Source of the DNA: Prevotellaceae bacterium UBA1746
GTDB taxonomy: Bacteria > Bacteroidota > Bacteroidia > Bacteroidales > Bacteroidaceae
Assembly: GCA_002314875.1 (NCBI GenBank)
Contig: DCHS01000027.1
Coordinates: 43,267-74,994 of the forward strand
Direction of reading: 5' to 3'
Length of the DNA: 31,728 bases
Shown here: piece by piece, positions 17,560-24,499 of the stretch
How the letters are laid out: each line of letters starts with the position of its first letter
Numbering within the stretch: the stretch's first letter is position 1
Notes under the pieces: generated by a model
Seen by the model: the letters and a program-made list of their open reading frames with translations, nothing else
Told to the model about the DNA's origin: nothing
Database searches by the model: none
Position numbers and translations under genes: made by a program

Positions 17560-17567
17560 ATCCAGCA

Positions 17568-17598
17568 CAAAGTTACGGCAAGTTGATGAATACACAAA
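17568..17598 (-). promoter_or_regulatory. tdh promoter
   Basis: On the minus strand the -33 TTTG (17595-17598), a 19-nt spacer and the -7 TAACTTTG (17568-17575) fit the Bacteroidota consensus. The leader would be about 65 nt and contains the CTGCAYAA repeats. Confidence 0.78.
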
Positions 17599-17649
17599 AA
17601 ATTTCTTGATTTTTTTTCTTAGAATGTGTGTTTATTCAAAAAAACACTG

Positions 17650-17657
17650 TAATTTTG
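17650..17657 (+). promoter_or_regulatory. Putative -7 box of kbl
   Basis: TAATTTTG matches TAnnTTTG, 26 nt before the kbl ATG. At the expected upstream distance only a weak TGTG is found instead of TTTG. Confidence 0.55.
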
Positions 17658-17683
17658 CAATCAGAAACCCAAAATCTCTCATT

Positions 17684-18871
17684 ATGTACGGAAAATTCCA
17701 AGAACACTTGCAGGCTGAACTCGCTGGTATCCGCGAGGCTGGTCTTTACAAGAATGAGCGCCTCATCGAAGGCCCTCAGCAGGCTGCCATCGAGGTTGCC
17801 GGCAAGACTGTGTTAAACTTCTGTGCCAACAATTACCTTGGCCTCTCCAACAACTCTCGTCTCATCCAGGCCGCTAAGGATATGATGGACCGCCGTGGTT
17901 ACGGTATGTCCAGCGTTCGCTTCATCTGCGGAACCCAGGATGCACACAAAGAACTCGAAGCTGCCATCAGCGATTTCTTCCATACGGAAGATACCATTCT
18001 CTATGCTGCTTGCTTCGATGCTAACGGTGGTGTTTTCGAACCTCTTCTCACCAAGGATGATGCTATCATTTCTGATGCGCTCAATCACGCATCTATCATC
18101 GACGGTGTACGTCTTTGCAAGGCTGTTCGCTATCGCTATGCAAACGCTGACATGGAAGACCTCGAGCGTCAGCTCCAAGCTGCTCAGGCTCAGCGTTTCC
18201 GCATCATCGTAACCGATGGTGTTTTCTCCATGGACGGTAACGTTGCTCCTATGGACAAGATTTGTGATCTCGCAGAAAAGTACGACGCACTCGTTATGGT
18301 AGATGAAAGCCACTCTGCGGGCGTTGTTGGTCCCACTGGTCATGGTGTCAGCGAATTCTTCAATACCTACGGTCGCGTAGATATCTACACGGGTACGCTC
18401 GGTAAGGCTTTCGGTGGTGCTGTCGGCGGTTTTACCACCGGTCGCAAGGAGATTATCGACATGCTTCGTCAGCGTAGTCGTCCTTATCTCTTCTCCAACT
18501 CTATTCCTCCTTCAGTAGTAGGTGCTGGTATCGAAACCTTCAAGATTCTCAAGGAAAGCAATGCTTTGCACGACAAGCTCGTTGAAAACGTAGAATACTT
18601 CCGTGACAAGATGATTGCTGCCGGTTTCGACATCAAGCCCACACAGAGCGCTATCTGTGCAGTTATGCTTTATGACGCACCGCTTTCTCAGCGCTATGCC
18701 GCTGCTCTTCAGGAAGAGGGTATCTATGTAACCGGGTTCTACTACCCTGTTGTTCCTCAGGGACAGGCTCGTATCCGCGTCCAGATTTCTGCTGGTCATG
18801 AACGTGAACATCTTGACAAGTGTATCGCTGCATTCATCAAGGTGGGCAAGGAACTCGGTGTCCTGAAATAA
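17684..18871 (+). CDS. kbl: Glycine C-acetyltransferase (2-amino-3-ketobutyrate CoA ligase)
   Basis: 395 residues from the ATG at 17684 (MYGKFQEHLQAELAGI), the usual length of this enzyme. It is a PLP-dependent alpha-oxoamine synthase (fold type I). Signatures are NFCANNYLGLSNN (about 45-57), GMSSVRFICGTQDAHKELE, TDGVFSMDGNVAPM, VDESHSAGVVGPTGHG and the PLP-binding lysine in TGTLGKAFGGAVGG (Lys241). It cleaves 2-amino-3-ketobutyrate with CoA to glycine and acetyl-CoA, or runs in reverse. Together with the divergent tdh it completes threonine degradation to glycine. The related enzymes KAS III, BioF and SPT share the fold, but the tdh neighbourhood and SVRFICGTQ favour Kbl. A terminator follows 22 nt after the stop codon. 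Confidence 0.96.
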   Translation: MYGKFQEHLQAELAGIREAGLYKNERLIEGPQQAAIEVAGKTVLNFCANNYLGLSNNSRLIQAAKDMMDRRGYGMSSVRFICGTQDAHKELEAAISDFFHTEDTILYAACFDANGGVFEPLLTKDDAIISDALNHASIIDGVRLCKAVRYRYANADMEDLERQLQAAQAQRFRIIVTDGVFSMDGNVAPMDKICDLAEKYDALVMVDESHSAGVVGPTGHGVSEFFNTYGRVDIYTGTLGKAFGGAVGGFTTGRKEIIDMLRQRSRPYLFSNSIPPSVVGAGIETFKILKESNALHDKLVENVEYFRDKMIAAGFDIKPTQSAICAVMLYDAPLSQRYAAALQEEGIYVTGFYYPVVPQGQARIRVQISAGHEREHLDKCIAAFIKVGKELGVLK

Positions 18872-18893
18872 TCCGTTTCTCATATTCATAAGC

Positions 18894-18924
18894 AGTGCCC
18901 AAAGTCACATCGGCTTTGGGCACT
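18894..18924 (+). terminator. Intrinsic terminator after kbl
   Basis: The perfect 11-bp arms 18894-18904 and 18914-18924 (AGTGCCCAAAG and its complement) enclose a 9-nt loop and are followed by ACTTTTAT. It lies 22 nt beyond the kbl stop codon. Confidence 0.85.
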
Positions 18925-19006
18925 ACTTTTATAACAAATCTTTGTCTTGACAAAAAAAAATCTCAAAAACTTACTTTGATATTACTCCTATATAAAAATA
19001 AAGGAT

Positions 19007-19014
19007 TAAATTTG
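19007..19014 (+). promoter_or_regulatory. Putative -7 box for the secreted modular protein
   Basis: TAAATTTG fits TAnnTTTG, 36 nt before the ATG at 19051. No clear -33 TTTG is present at the right spacing. Confidence 0.5.
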
Positions 19015-19050
19015 CAACGCAAAAATATCAACTAACTAAAAATATAACGT

Positions 19051-20439
19051 ATGAAGAAATTTTTACTCTCTCTTCTCGCAGTTTGTGGCGCTCTCACCAT
19101 GAGTGCTCAGACTAATCTCCTCGAAAATGGCGGTTTCGAAGCATGGGACGGTTCTACTCCCGTAAACTGGAAGTCTACAACTACAGCTTCCAATGCAACT
19201 CTCAGCCAGAGCACCGATGCTCATGCTGGTTCTTACTCAGTTTGCGTTGCCAACACCACCTCAAACAAGCGTCTTGCTTACAAGGAACTGAACCTCAAGG
19301 CTGGTGACTACACCTTCAGTTTCTGGGTAAAGGCAGAAGGTGACGTTGCTGCATCTGCACGTCCCGGTTATGCTCCTTGGGATGCTGCTAACAACAAGAT
19401 GGGATCCTATGTTTACGGTGATTACACTAACAATATCTCCGGATGGCAGCAGATTACCTATACCTTCACTCTTACAGAAACTACTCAGCTTAACCTCGTA
19501 GTGATGAATCCCAAATCAACGGATACCAATACCTACGGCAATCTCCTCGTTGACGATGCTTCTTTGACGACCACTAATGGTGGTATCAGTGATGGTGGCA
19601 GCGTTGATCCTGTAGATCCCGATCCCGCTGATTTCGATCCCAACAGCTACGAAGTTCGTACCGTTGACCAGTTCCTCGCAGAAAAGAACACTACTACTGC
19701 TTACAAGGTAACCGGTATCGTAAACAAGATTGCAAACAGCACTTACGGTAACTTCTATCTTGGCGATCTCGATGATCCCGCAACTGAGATCTACGTTTAC
19801 GGTGTTGTTAAGCCTGAAGATCAGACCAACAACAAGGTTTGGAGCGAACTCGGTGTTACTATCGGTGATGAAATCACCATCGTTGGTACCTACGTTGAAT
19901 ACAATGGTACTCCCGAAATCAAGAACGCAATCTATGTTAGCCACAAGTCAAACGGCGGTAAGCTCAATGACATCGCTAATACTCTTGAAACCGCTTACAC
20001 CGTAGCTGAGGCTGCTGCTCTCCTCGCTGACGCTAACAACGACTTCAGCCAGCAGGTTTATGTTAAGGGTAAGGTTTGCAAGTACACTTTCAACAGCTCT
20101 TACAAGAACCAGAATATCTACATCAGCGATAACGGCGAAGAAACTCCCAACTTCGAATTCTACCAGTGCTATGGTCTCGATGGCGAAGACATCGTTTCTG
20201 AAGATTACCTCAAGTTAGGTGACGAAGTAATTGGTGTTGGTTATCTTACTACTTACAACTCTCAGAATGAGTTCAGCAAGGGCTGCCACCTCGTTTCTAT
20301 CAACGGCAAGACCTCTTCTAACATTTCTGAAGTTGAAATGGGTCAGGGCCAGAAGAACATCTTCGATCTCCAGGGCCGTCGCGTAAACAACGCTATCAAG
20401 GGTGTATATGTAGTTAATGGCAAGAAGGTTATCTTCTAA
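19051..20439 (+). CDS. Secreted modular protein: jelly-roll-like domain, two OB-like domains, sorting-like tail
   Basis: 462 residues. A signal peptide (MKKFLLSLLAVCGALTMSAQ) is followed by a domain (about 21-172) that opens TNLLENGGFEAWDGSTPVNW and includes GDYTFSFWVKAEG and GWQQITYTFTLTE. This pattern is common in carbohydrate-binding jelly rolls of the CBM4/9-like kind. An Asp/Pro linker (about 185-200) leads to two related beta modules (about 202-305 and 316-420): YKVTGIVNKIANSTYGNFYLGD...GDEITIVGTYV and VYVKGKVCKYTFNSSYKNQNIYISD...GDEVIGVGYL, which look like OB folds. The C-terminus (IFDLQGRRVNNAIKGVYV then NGKK) matches the tails of two other proteins here. No catalytic motif was recognised, so a surface binding protein is inferred. 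The next gene is a secreted GH20 enzyme. Confidence 0.75.
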   Translation: MKKFLLSLLAVCGALTMSAQTNLLENGGFEAWDGSTPVNWKSTTTASNATLSQSTDAHAGSYSVCVANTTSNKRLAYKELNLKAGDYTFSFWVKAEGDVAASARPGYAPWDAANNKMGSYVYGDYTNNISGWQQITYTFTLTETTQLNLVVMNPKSTDTNTYGNLLVDDASLTTTNGGISDGGSVDPVDPDPADFDPNSYEVRTVDQFLAEKNTTTAYKVTGIVNKIANSTYGNFYLGDLDDPATEIYVYGVVKPEDQTNNKVWSELGVTIGDEITIVGTYVEYNGTPEIKNAIYVSHKSNGGKLNDIANTLETAYTVAEAAALLADANNDFSQQVYVKGKVCKYTFNSSYKNQNIYISDNGEETPNFEFYQCYGLDGEDIVSEDYLKLGDEVIGVGYLTTYNSQNEFSKGCHLVSINGKTSSNISEVEMGQGQKNIFDLQGRRVNNAIKGVYVVNGKKVIF

Positions 20440-20451
20440 TCCTTTGACCTT

Positions 20452-20486
20452 ATAAACCGTGCCTTAGGCACATAAACTTAATAAAC
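20452..20486. repeat. ATAAAC-type short repeats after the modular protein gene
   Basis: ATAAAC occurs at 20452, 20472 and 20481; the last two are exactly 9 nt apart. The same 9-nt periodic unit occurs four times at 24463-24498. A 5-bp hairpin (GTGCC/GGCAC, 20459-20471) sits between the first two copies. Confidence 0.45.
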
Positions 20487-20490
20487 CTAA

Positions 20491-20529
20491 AAAATCCCCG
20501 CCTTTCCTTCGTGGTTTGGTGGGGATTTT
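20491..20529 (+). terminator. Intrinsic terminator after the modular protein gene
   Basis: The arms 20491-20502 and 20518-20529 form a 12-bp stem with one G-U pair and end in TTTTGTAT. The stem runs directly into the -7 box of the GH20 gene at 20531. Confidence 0.75.
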
Positions 20530-20530
20530 G

Positions 20531-20538
20531 TATCTTTG
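20531..20538 (+). promoter_or_regulatory. Putative -7 box of the GH20 gene
   Basis: TATCTTTG matches TAnnTTTG, 31 nt before the ATG. The -33 position (TTCG near 20508-20511) is a one-mismatch fit that lies in the loop of the preceding terminator hairpin. Confidence 0.5.
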
Positions 20539-20569
20539 CGGCAAGAATATAATCTAAAAGACAATCCCT

Positions 20570-22993
20570 ATGAAGAAGACTCTTTCTCTCATCTTTTGCG
20601 TTCTCGCTCTGCTCTCTTCAATGAACGTCAATGCACAAACGGCTGATTTTAATGTCGTTCCACGTCCTGCAAGCATTATTCCTAATGCCAAAAGCGAGGC
20701 GTTTGTTCTTAATGCCCAGACGGTCATTGTTTGCGAAAAGAACAAGGCTTCAAAGCGCAATGCCCGCTTTTTGCAGCAGTACATTGCAGAACGAACTGGC
20801 TTGAATCTTGTCATCAAGACCAAGGCTCCTGCCAGCAATTTCATTCAGCTGGAAGTTCATTCCTACATGCCTTACATCAACAACGCTGATGCCTATGTCC
20901 TGAATTCAGACGAACGACACATCGACATCCAAGGTGTGACTGACGCTGGCGTATTCTATGGCATCCAGACACTTCGAAAGGCACTGCCTCATATTGGCAA
21001 GGTCATTGGTGCAAGAACGGCTCCAAAAACTAACGACGTAGTGATTCCCGCAGTTTCCATCCAGGATAGTCCCCGCTTTGCCTATCGCGGTGGTCATCTC
21101 GATACTTCCCGTCATTATGTGACCACTGACAGTATCCGCCGCTTTATCGATATGCTTGCGCTTCATAACATCAACCGTTTCCATTGGCACATTACTGATG
21201 ACCAAGGCTGGCGTCTTGAAATCAAGAAATACCCGCGTCTTGTTGAGGTAGGTTCCAAGCGTAGCGAAACGGTCATTGGCCACAACAGTGGTGTTTATGA
21301 CGGCAAGCCCTATGGTGGCTATTATACCCAGAAGGAATGCAAGGAACTTGTAAAATACGCCGAAGAGCGTAATATCGTCATCGTTCCTGAAATCGATATG
21401 CCGGGCCACATGCTGGGAGCTTTGGCTGCCTATCCAGAACTGGGTTGCACGGGTGGCCCTTATGATGTTTGGACGATCTGGGGCGTCAGCGAAGATGTGC
21501 TTTGTGCCGGTAATGACAAGACGTTGAAGTTTATCGACGATGTCCTCGATGAAGTCGTAAAGATTTTCCCCTCTGAATATATCCATGTCGGTGGTGACGA
21601 ATGTCCCAAGACGCGTTGGAAGACTTGTCCCAAGTGCCAGGCTCGCATCAAGGCGAATGGCCTCGAAGCAAAGGACGGCCATACCGCAGAAGAGCGTCTC
21701 CAAAGTTATGTCATCCGTCATGCGGAAGCTCATCTGGCTTCTTTGGGTCGCAAGATGATTGGCTGGGATGAAACACTCGAAGGTGGTCTCGCTGAAGGTG
21801 CTACGGTGATGTCCTGGCGCGGTGAAGCTGGTGGTATTGAAGCCGCTAAGCAGCACCACGACGTCATTATGACTCCGAACTCTTACCTTTACTTCGACTA
21901 TTACCAGAGTTTGGATACCAAGAATGAGCCGGATGCCATTGGCGGTTACCTTCCCCTCGATCGCGTTTATAGTTACGAACCGGTTCCCGATGCTCTTTTG
22001 AAGCAGAATCTCGGTGAATACATCATCGGTGTCCAGGCAAACTGCTGGACGGAATACATGCCTACTTACAGCCAGATGGAATATATGGAACTCCCTCGTA
22101 TGGCTGCTTTGGCAGATATTCAGTGGACGGCACGTGACACGAAGGACTATGCAGATTTCTGCCGTCGTACCATCAATTTGCTGAAAGTTTACGATGAACA
22201 GGGTTACAACTACGCCCGCCATATCTTCGATGTCCAACCTACCTTCACCACGGATACCGACAGTCATTGCATTGTTGCAGAACTGAATACTGTTGATGAT
22301 GCACAGGTACGCTACACGCTTGACGGAAGTCCCGTCCACTCTGGCTCCACCATTTATCATGATCCTCTCGAAATCCGTGAAAATGCTCAGCTGCGATTTG
22401 CTGCCTTCCGTCCCGGTCTCCGTCACGTCAACTCTGCGGCTCCCCAGATTCTGATGAGTCATGCTGGCAGCAAGGATATTACTTTCTCCAAAGCTACTGC
22501 TCAGCGCATTGTTCTTCTTCAGGAACCGAACGACCGTTATACGTACAATGGTGCCCTGAACCTGGTAGATGGCGTCCTTGGCAATACGACAAACTTCGGT
22601 AGTGGCCAGTGGATTGGCTTTACCAATAATGATCTTGAGGCTCTCGTCGATTTAGGCAGTGAACAGGAAATCAGCAGCATCAGCATCAACACGCTTGTTG
22701 GCAAGGGTGACTGGATCTTCGATGCTCGCGATTTTACCCTCTCCATCCCCGCAGACTCCACGGTAACTTTCGAAAGTCTCGCTTCTGCATCCTTCCAGCA
22801 AATTGCCAGCGAACAATATCCTGCGATGAAGGAAAAGGATGCCGACGGTATCTTCACCCACAGTCTTTCCTTCGAACCCGTCAAGACGCGCTACATCAAG
22901 GTTCGTATGACTTCTGAACACGCTCTCCCCGAATGGCATGGTGGTCGTGGCAAACCCGGCTTCCTTTTCGTTGATGAAATCATCGTGAAATAA
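20570..22993 (+). CDS. Secreted GH20 beta-N-acetylhexosaminidase
   Basis: 807 residues with a signal peptide (MKKTLSLIFCVLALLSSMNVNAQ). An N-terminal GH20b-type domain (about 25-150: VVPRPASIIPNAKSEAFVLN, GVFYGIQTLRKALP) precedes the TIM-barrel catalytic domain (about 155-510). The barrel contains YRGGHLDTSRHYV, HNINRFHWHITDDQGWRLEIK, PEIDMPGHMLGAL and the catalytic Asp-Glu pair in HVGGDECPKTRW (D343, E344), then IGWDETLEGG and VMSWRGE. A chitobiase-C-like region (about 545-610) and a discoidin/F5-8-type domain (about 640-807: LVDGVLGNTTNFGSGQWIGF, TRYIKVRM) complete it. It removes terminal beta-linked GlcNAc or GalNAc from glycans by substrate-assisted catalysis, probably in the periplasm or at the surface. 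The C-terminal domain may bind glycan. There is no lipobox. Confidence 0.96.
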   Translation: MKKTLSLIFCVLALLSSMNVNAQTADFNVVPRPASIIPNAKSEAFVLNAQTVIVCEKNKASKRNARFLQQYIAERTGLNLVIKTKAPASNFIQLEVHSYMPYINNADAYVLNSDERHIDIQGVTDAGVFYGIQTLRKALPHIGKVIGARTAPKTNDVVIPAVSIQDSPRFAYRGGHLDTSRHYVTTDSIRRFIDMLALHNINRFHWHITDDQGWRLEIKKYPRLVEVGSKRSETVIGHNSGVYDGKPYGGYYTQKECKELVKYAEERNIVIVPEIDMPGHMLGALAAYPELGCTGGPYDVWTIWGVSEDVLCAGNDKTLKFIDDVLDEVVKIFPSEYIHVGGDECPKTRWKTCPKCQARIKANGLEAKDGHTAEERLQSYVIRHAEAHLASLGRKMIGWDETLEGGLAEGATVMSWRGEAGGIEAAKQHHDVIMTPNSYLYFDYYQSLDTKNEPDAIGGYLPLDRVYSYEPVPDALLKQNLGEYIIGVQANCWTEYMPTYSQMEYMELPRMAALADIQWTARDTKDYADFCRRTINLLKVYDEQGYNYARHIFDVQPTFTTDTDSHCIVAELNTVDDAQVRYTLDGSPVHSGSTIYHDPLEIRENAQLRFAAFRPGLRHVNSAAPQILMSHAGSKDITFSKATAQRIVLLQEPNDRYTYNGALNLVDGVLGNTTNFGSGQWIGFTNNDLEALVDLGSEQEISSISINTLVGKGDWIFDARDFTLSIPADSTVTFESLASASFQQIASEQYPAMKEKDADGIFTHSLSFEPVKTRYIKVRMTSEHALPEWHGGRGKPGFLFVDEIIVK

Positions 22994-23010
22994 GCCTGCG
23001 AAAACATGAA

Positions 23011-23030
23011 AACTGCACCGCCTTGCAGTT
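23011..23030. other. Small hairpin after the GH20 gene
   Basis: The 7-bp arms AACTGCA (23011-23017) and TGCAGTT (23024-23030) enclose a 6-nt loop, 18 nt after the GH20 stop. The following sequence is A-rich, so this is a weak terminator at best. Confidence 0.4.
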
Positions 23031-23088
23031 AAAACTACAAGGGACCTAGTTAAAACTGCCGCGGACCTAGTTAATTTTGGGTCCGCGG
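23026..23088. repeat. Three degenerate 21-bp tandem units
   Basis: The units 23026-23046, 23047-23067 and 23068-23088 share the frame (T/C)AGTTAA...GG..C. The 12-mer GGACCTAGTTAA is repeated exactly at 23042-23053 and 23063-23074, 21 nt apart. The second and third units also contain the arms of a long hairpin. Confidence 0.65.
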
Positions 23089-23094
23089 CAGTTT
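23053..23094. terminator. Strong hairpin, probable bidirectional terminator
   Basis: The perfect 15-bp GC-rich arms 23053-23067 and 23080-23094 enclose a 12-nt loop. It lies between convergent genes, 60 nt after the GH20 stop. Neither side has a long T-run, so it may also serve to stabilise the 3' end of the mRNA. Confidence 0.6.
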
Positions 23095-23122
23095 ATGTTT
23101 GTAAAAAAATACTTTTTCATAG

Positions 23123-23364
23123 AAATTCAAAAAATACTTTCACTCTTTCACTTTGGCACTTAACTATCTGAAAATGTGATGTATACAAAGTGAAAGATAC
23201 TTTCACTTTTCCTTCACATAAGCTTCACTATACGAAAAAATGCCCGAAAATGGGGGGTGTGAAGGTAAAATGAAGGGTAAGTGAAAGTATCTTTCACTAT
23301 AAAAAACATTGAATTTCAATCACTTATAGTACAAAGTGAAAGAGTGAAAGATGTTTTTGAATTT
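23123..23364. repeat. 242-bp imperfect palindromic element with 33-bp terminal inverted repeats
   Basis: The ends 23123-23155 and 23332-23364 are inverted repeats matching at 30 of 33 positions, including a perfect 19-bp core. Inner segments 23189-23208 and 23279-23298 are perfect 20-bp inverted copies about the same centre (23243.5). Each contains its own 8-bp hairpin built from AGTGAAAG. Near the centre the symmetry continues at 14 of 20 positions. No ORF is present. The right end reaches the first base of the TAA stop of the neighbouring gene. No target-site duplication was found. Confidence 0.7.
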
Positions 23365-24377
23365 TAATTTAAAAGGGAAGGAATCTTGTTCTGCCAGGTA
23401 TCGGTAGGGATATCACGGGCAATAATCGTTCCGTTGCCATCAATCAAGAGATTGCCGGGGACATAGCGGATGCCCAGCGTCTTCACCAATGGTGACTGGA
23501 AAGCCTTGCCGTCGTACGCCAGTTTTCCGGGCAGCCCCTCTGTTCCCAAAGAATTCTGCAACAAAGTTTTTTCTGCATCGAGCGAAACAAAAAGCATATT
23601 CATATTTCCTGCACCAACAGCTCTTTGCAACTCTCTCGAATAACGCTTCATCAGATAGAAGTTGCCGTCCCACTGGGCAAAGAAGACAATGAGCAACGGT
23701 TTGCCAGCATAGCTGCTGCTGTTGATTGTAGTACCATCGAAAGCAGTCGCTGTGAATGCTGGTAATTTTTCGCCGATGGCAGTCTTCAATATCGGTTTCA
23801 GGCGCGCAGACAAACTCTTTACAATCGGATTGTCCTTCTGGGCTTTTTCCAATTCCGCCAGCAATGATGCTGTCGGATTTTGCTCTATCTGTTCTGCATT
23901 GGCAAAAACTTCACGGAACAGGGATACAGCAGCGAGGGTCTTCGAATGTGAGCGGATGAAGGTGGCAGCTTCGCGCTTCATCTCATTTTCAGAGAGTTTC
24001 GCACTATGCTTGCGGAATTCCGTCAACAGCAGATTATCCTCATTACCGTCAATCTCTAGTTCTTTCAAACGACTGGCATCACCCTTGATTTTCACCGTCT
24101 GTCCCGGAGAAACTACGACGTTGGTCATAGAAAAGTTGGGATAGAGCAAAGTCAGAATCACGGGGCCGGAAATCTCTCGGTCATACGAGAATTTCCCCCG
24201 TTTGACGGTAATGGTATCCAAATGACCCTTGTCGCCCGACAAAGAGTCATCTACAAAAGCCTGAATGGTAGCCTGATTGATACCTTCAAGCTTTCCTTCA
24301 ATGCGACCATGATGCTTATCTGGTCCGCATGCCGTCAACAACAGAAGGAAAAGAGAGAAAAGAGTGAGATTACGCAT
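23364..24377 (-). CDS. Thioredoxin-fold (TlpA-like) lipoprotein lacking the CxxC cysteines
   Basis: 337 residues. The lipoprotein signal is MRNLTLFSLFLLLLTAC (Cys at 17). The N-terminal part (about 24-110: GRIEGKLEGINQATIQAFVDD, KRGKFSYDREI, VVVSPGQTVKIKGD) resembles the DUF4369 beta domain. A helical linker (about 112-200) leads to an AhpC/TlpA-type domain (about 203-337): LPAFTATAFDGTTINSSSYAG, KPLLIVFFAQWDGNF, then LGIRYVPGNLLIDGNGTIIARD. At the usual WCxxC site the sequence is WDGNF (236-240), so both redox cysteines are replaced. Oxidoreductase activity is therefore unlikely and a binding or structural role is inferred. The stop codon lies at the edge of the 242-bp palindrome. Confidence 0.85.
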   Translation of the reverse strand: MRNLTLFSLFLLLLTACGPDKHHGRIEGKLEGINQATIQAFVDDSLSGDKGHLDTITVKRGKFSYDREISGPVILTLLYPNFSMTNVVVSPGQTVKIKGDASRLKELEIDGNEDNLLLTEFRKHSAKLSENEMKREAATFIRSHSKTLAAVSLFREVFANAEQIEQNPTASLLAELEKAQKDNPIVKSLSARLKPILKTAIGEKLPAFTATAFDGTTINSSSYAGKPLLIVFFAQWDGNFYLMKRYSRELQRAVGAGNMNMLFVSLDAEKTLLQNSLGTEGLPGKLAYDGKAFQSPLVKTLGIRYVPGNLLIDGNGTIIARDIPTDTWQNKIPSLLN

Positions 24378-24390
24378 AAGAGGGAAAAAT

Positions 24391-24419
24391 AGGAGGTCAG
24401 GAGCAATTCCTGACCTCCT
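24391..24419 (-). terminator. Terminator hairpin between the OmpA/TPR lipoprotein gene and the TlpA-like gene
   Basis: The perfect 12-bp arms 24391-24402 and 24408-24419 enclose a 5-nt loop. On the minus strand they are followed by ATTTTT. It would end the upstream lipoprotein transcript, yet the next start codon is only 13 nt away, so it may also act on the TlpA-like gene. Confidence 0.82.
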
Positions 24420-24462
24420 GTTATTGTGAGTTAATAGAGGATATAGTCATTGAGTCTCATAT

Positions 24463-24498
24463 ATAAACCCAATAAACTATATAAACCTTATAAACTTT
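24463..24498. repeat. Four tandem 9-bp units ATAAACYNN
   Basis: ATAAAC begins at 24463, 24472, 24481 and 24490, exactly 9 nt apart. The array lies immediately after the stop codon of the OmpA/TPR lipoprotein gene (minus strand). A related pair occurs at 20472-20489. Confidence 0.7.
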
Positions 24499-24499
24499 T

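Larger units (their letters stand above)
22994..23363. other. 370-nt noncoding region between convergent genes
   Basis: No credible gene was seen on either strand. The left third holds a short hairpin (23011-23030) and a 21-bp tandem repeat ending in a strong hairpin (23026-23094). The rest is a 242-bp imperfect palindrome (23123-23364) rich in the motif GTGAAAG and its complement. The region separates the GH20 gene (plus) from the thioredoxin-fold lipoprotein gene (minus). Confidence 0.7.

Noticed and set aside
20906..22462. Long minus-strand open frame (518 codons) opposite the GH20 gene
   Set aside because: Antisense to the catalytic domain of a well-identified enzyme, with no recognisable protein features.
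23026..23364. CRISPR-like array
   Set aside because: The 21-bp units are contiguous without spacers, the palindrome units are inverted rather than directly repeated, and no cas gene is near.
23123..23364. Insertion sequence with transposase
   Set aside because: The element has inverted ends but no open frame of useful length and no visible target duplication; only a non-autonomous element remains possible.
23364..24377. Pseudogene call for the TlpA-like lipoprotein because of the missing cysteines
   Set aside because: The frame is intact with signal, both domains and usual length; only the CxxC is replaced.
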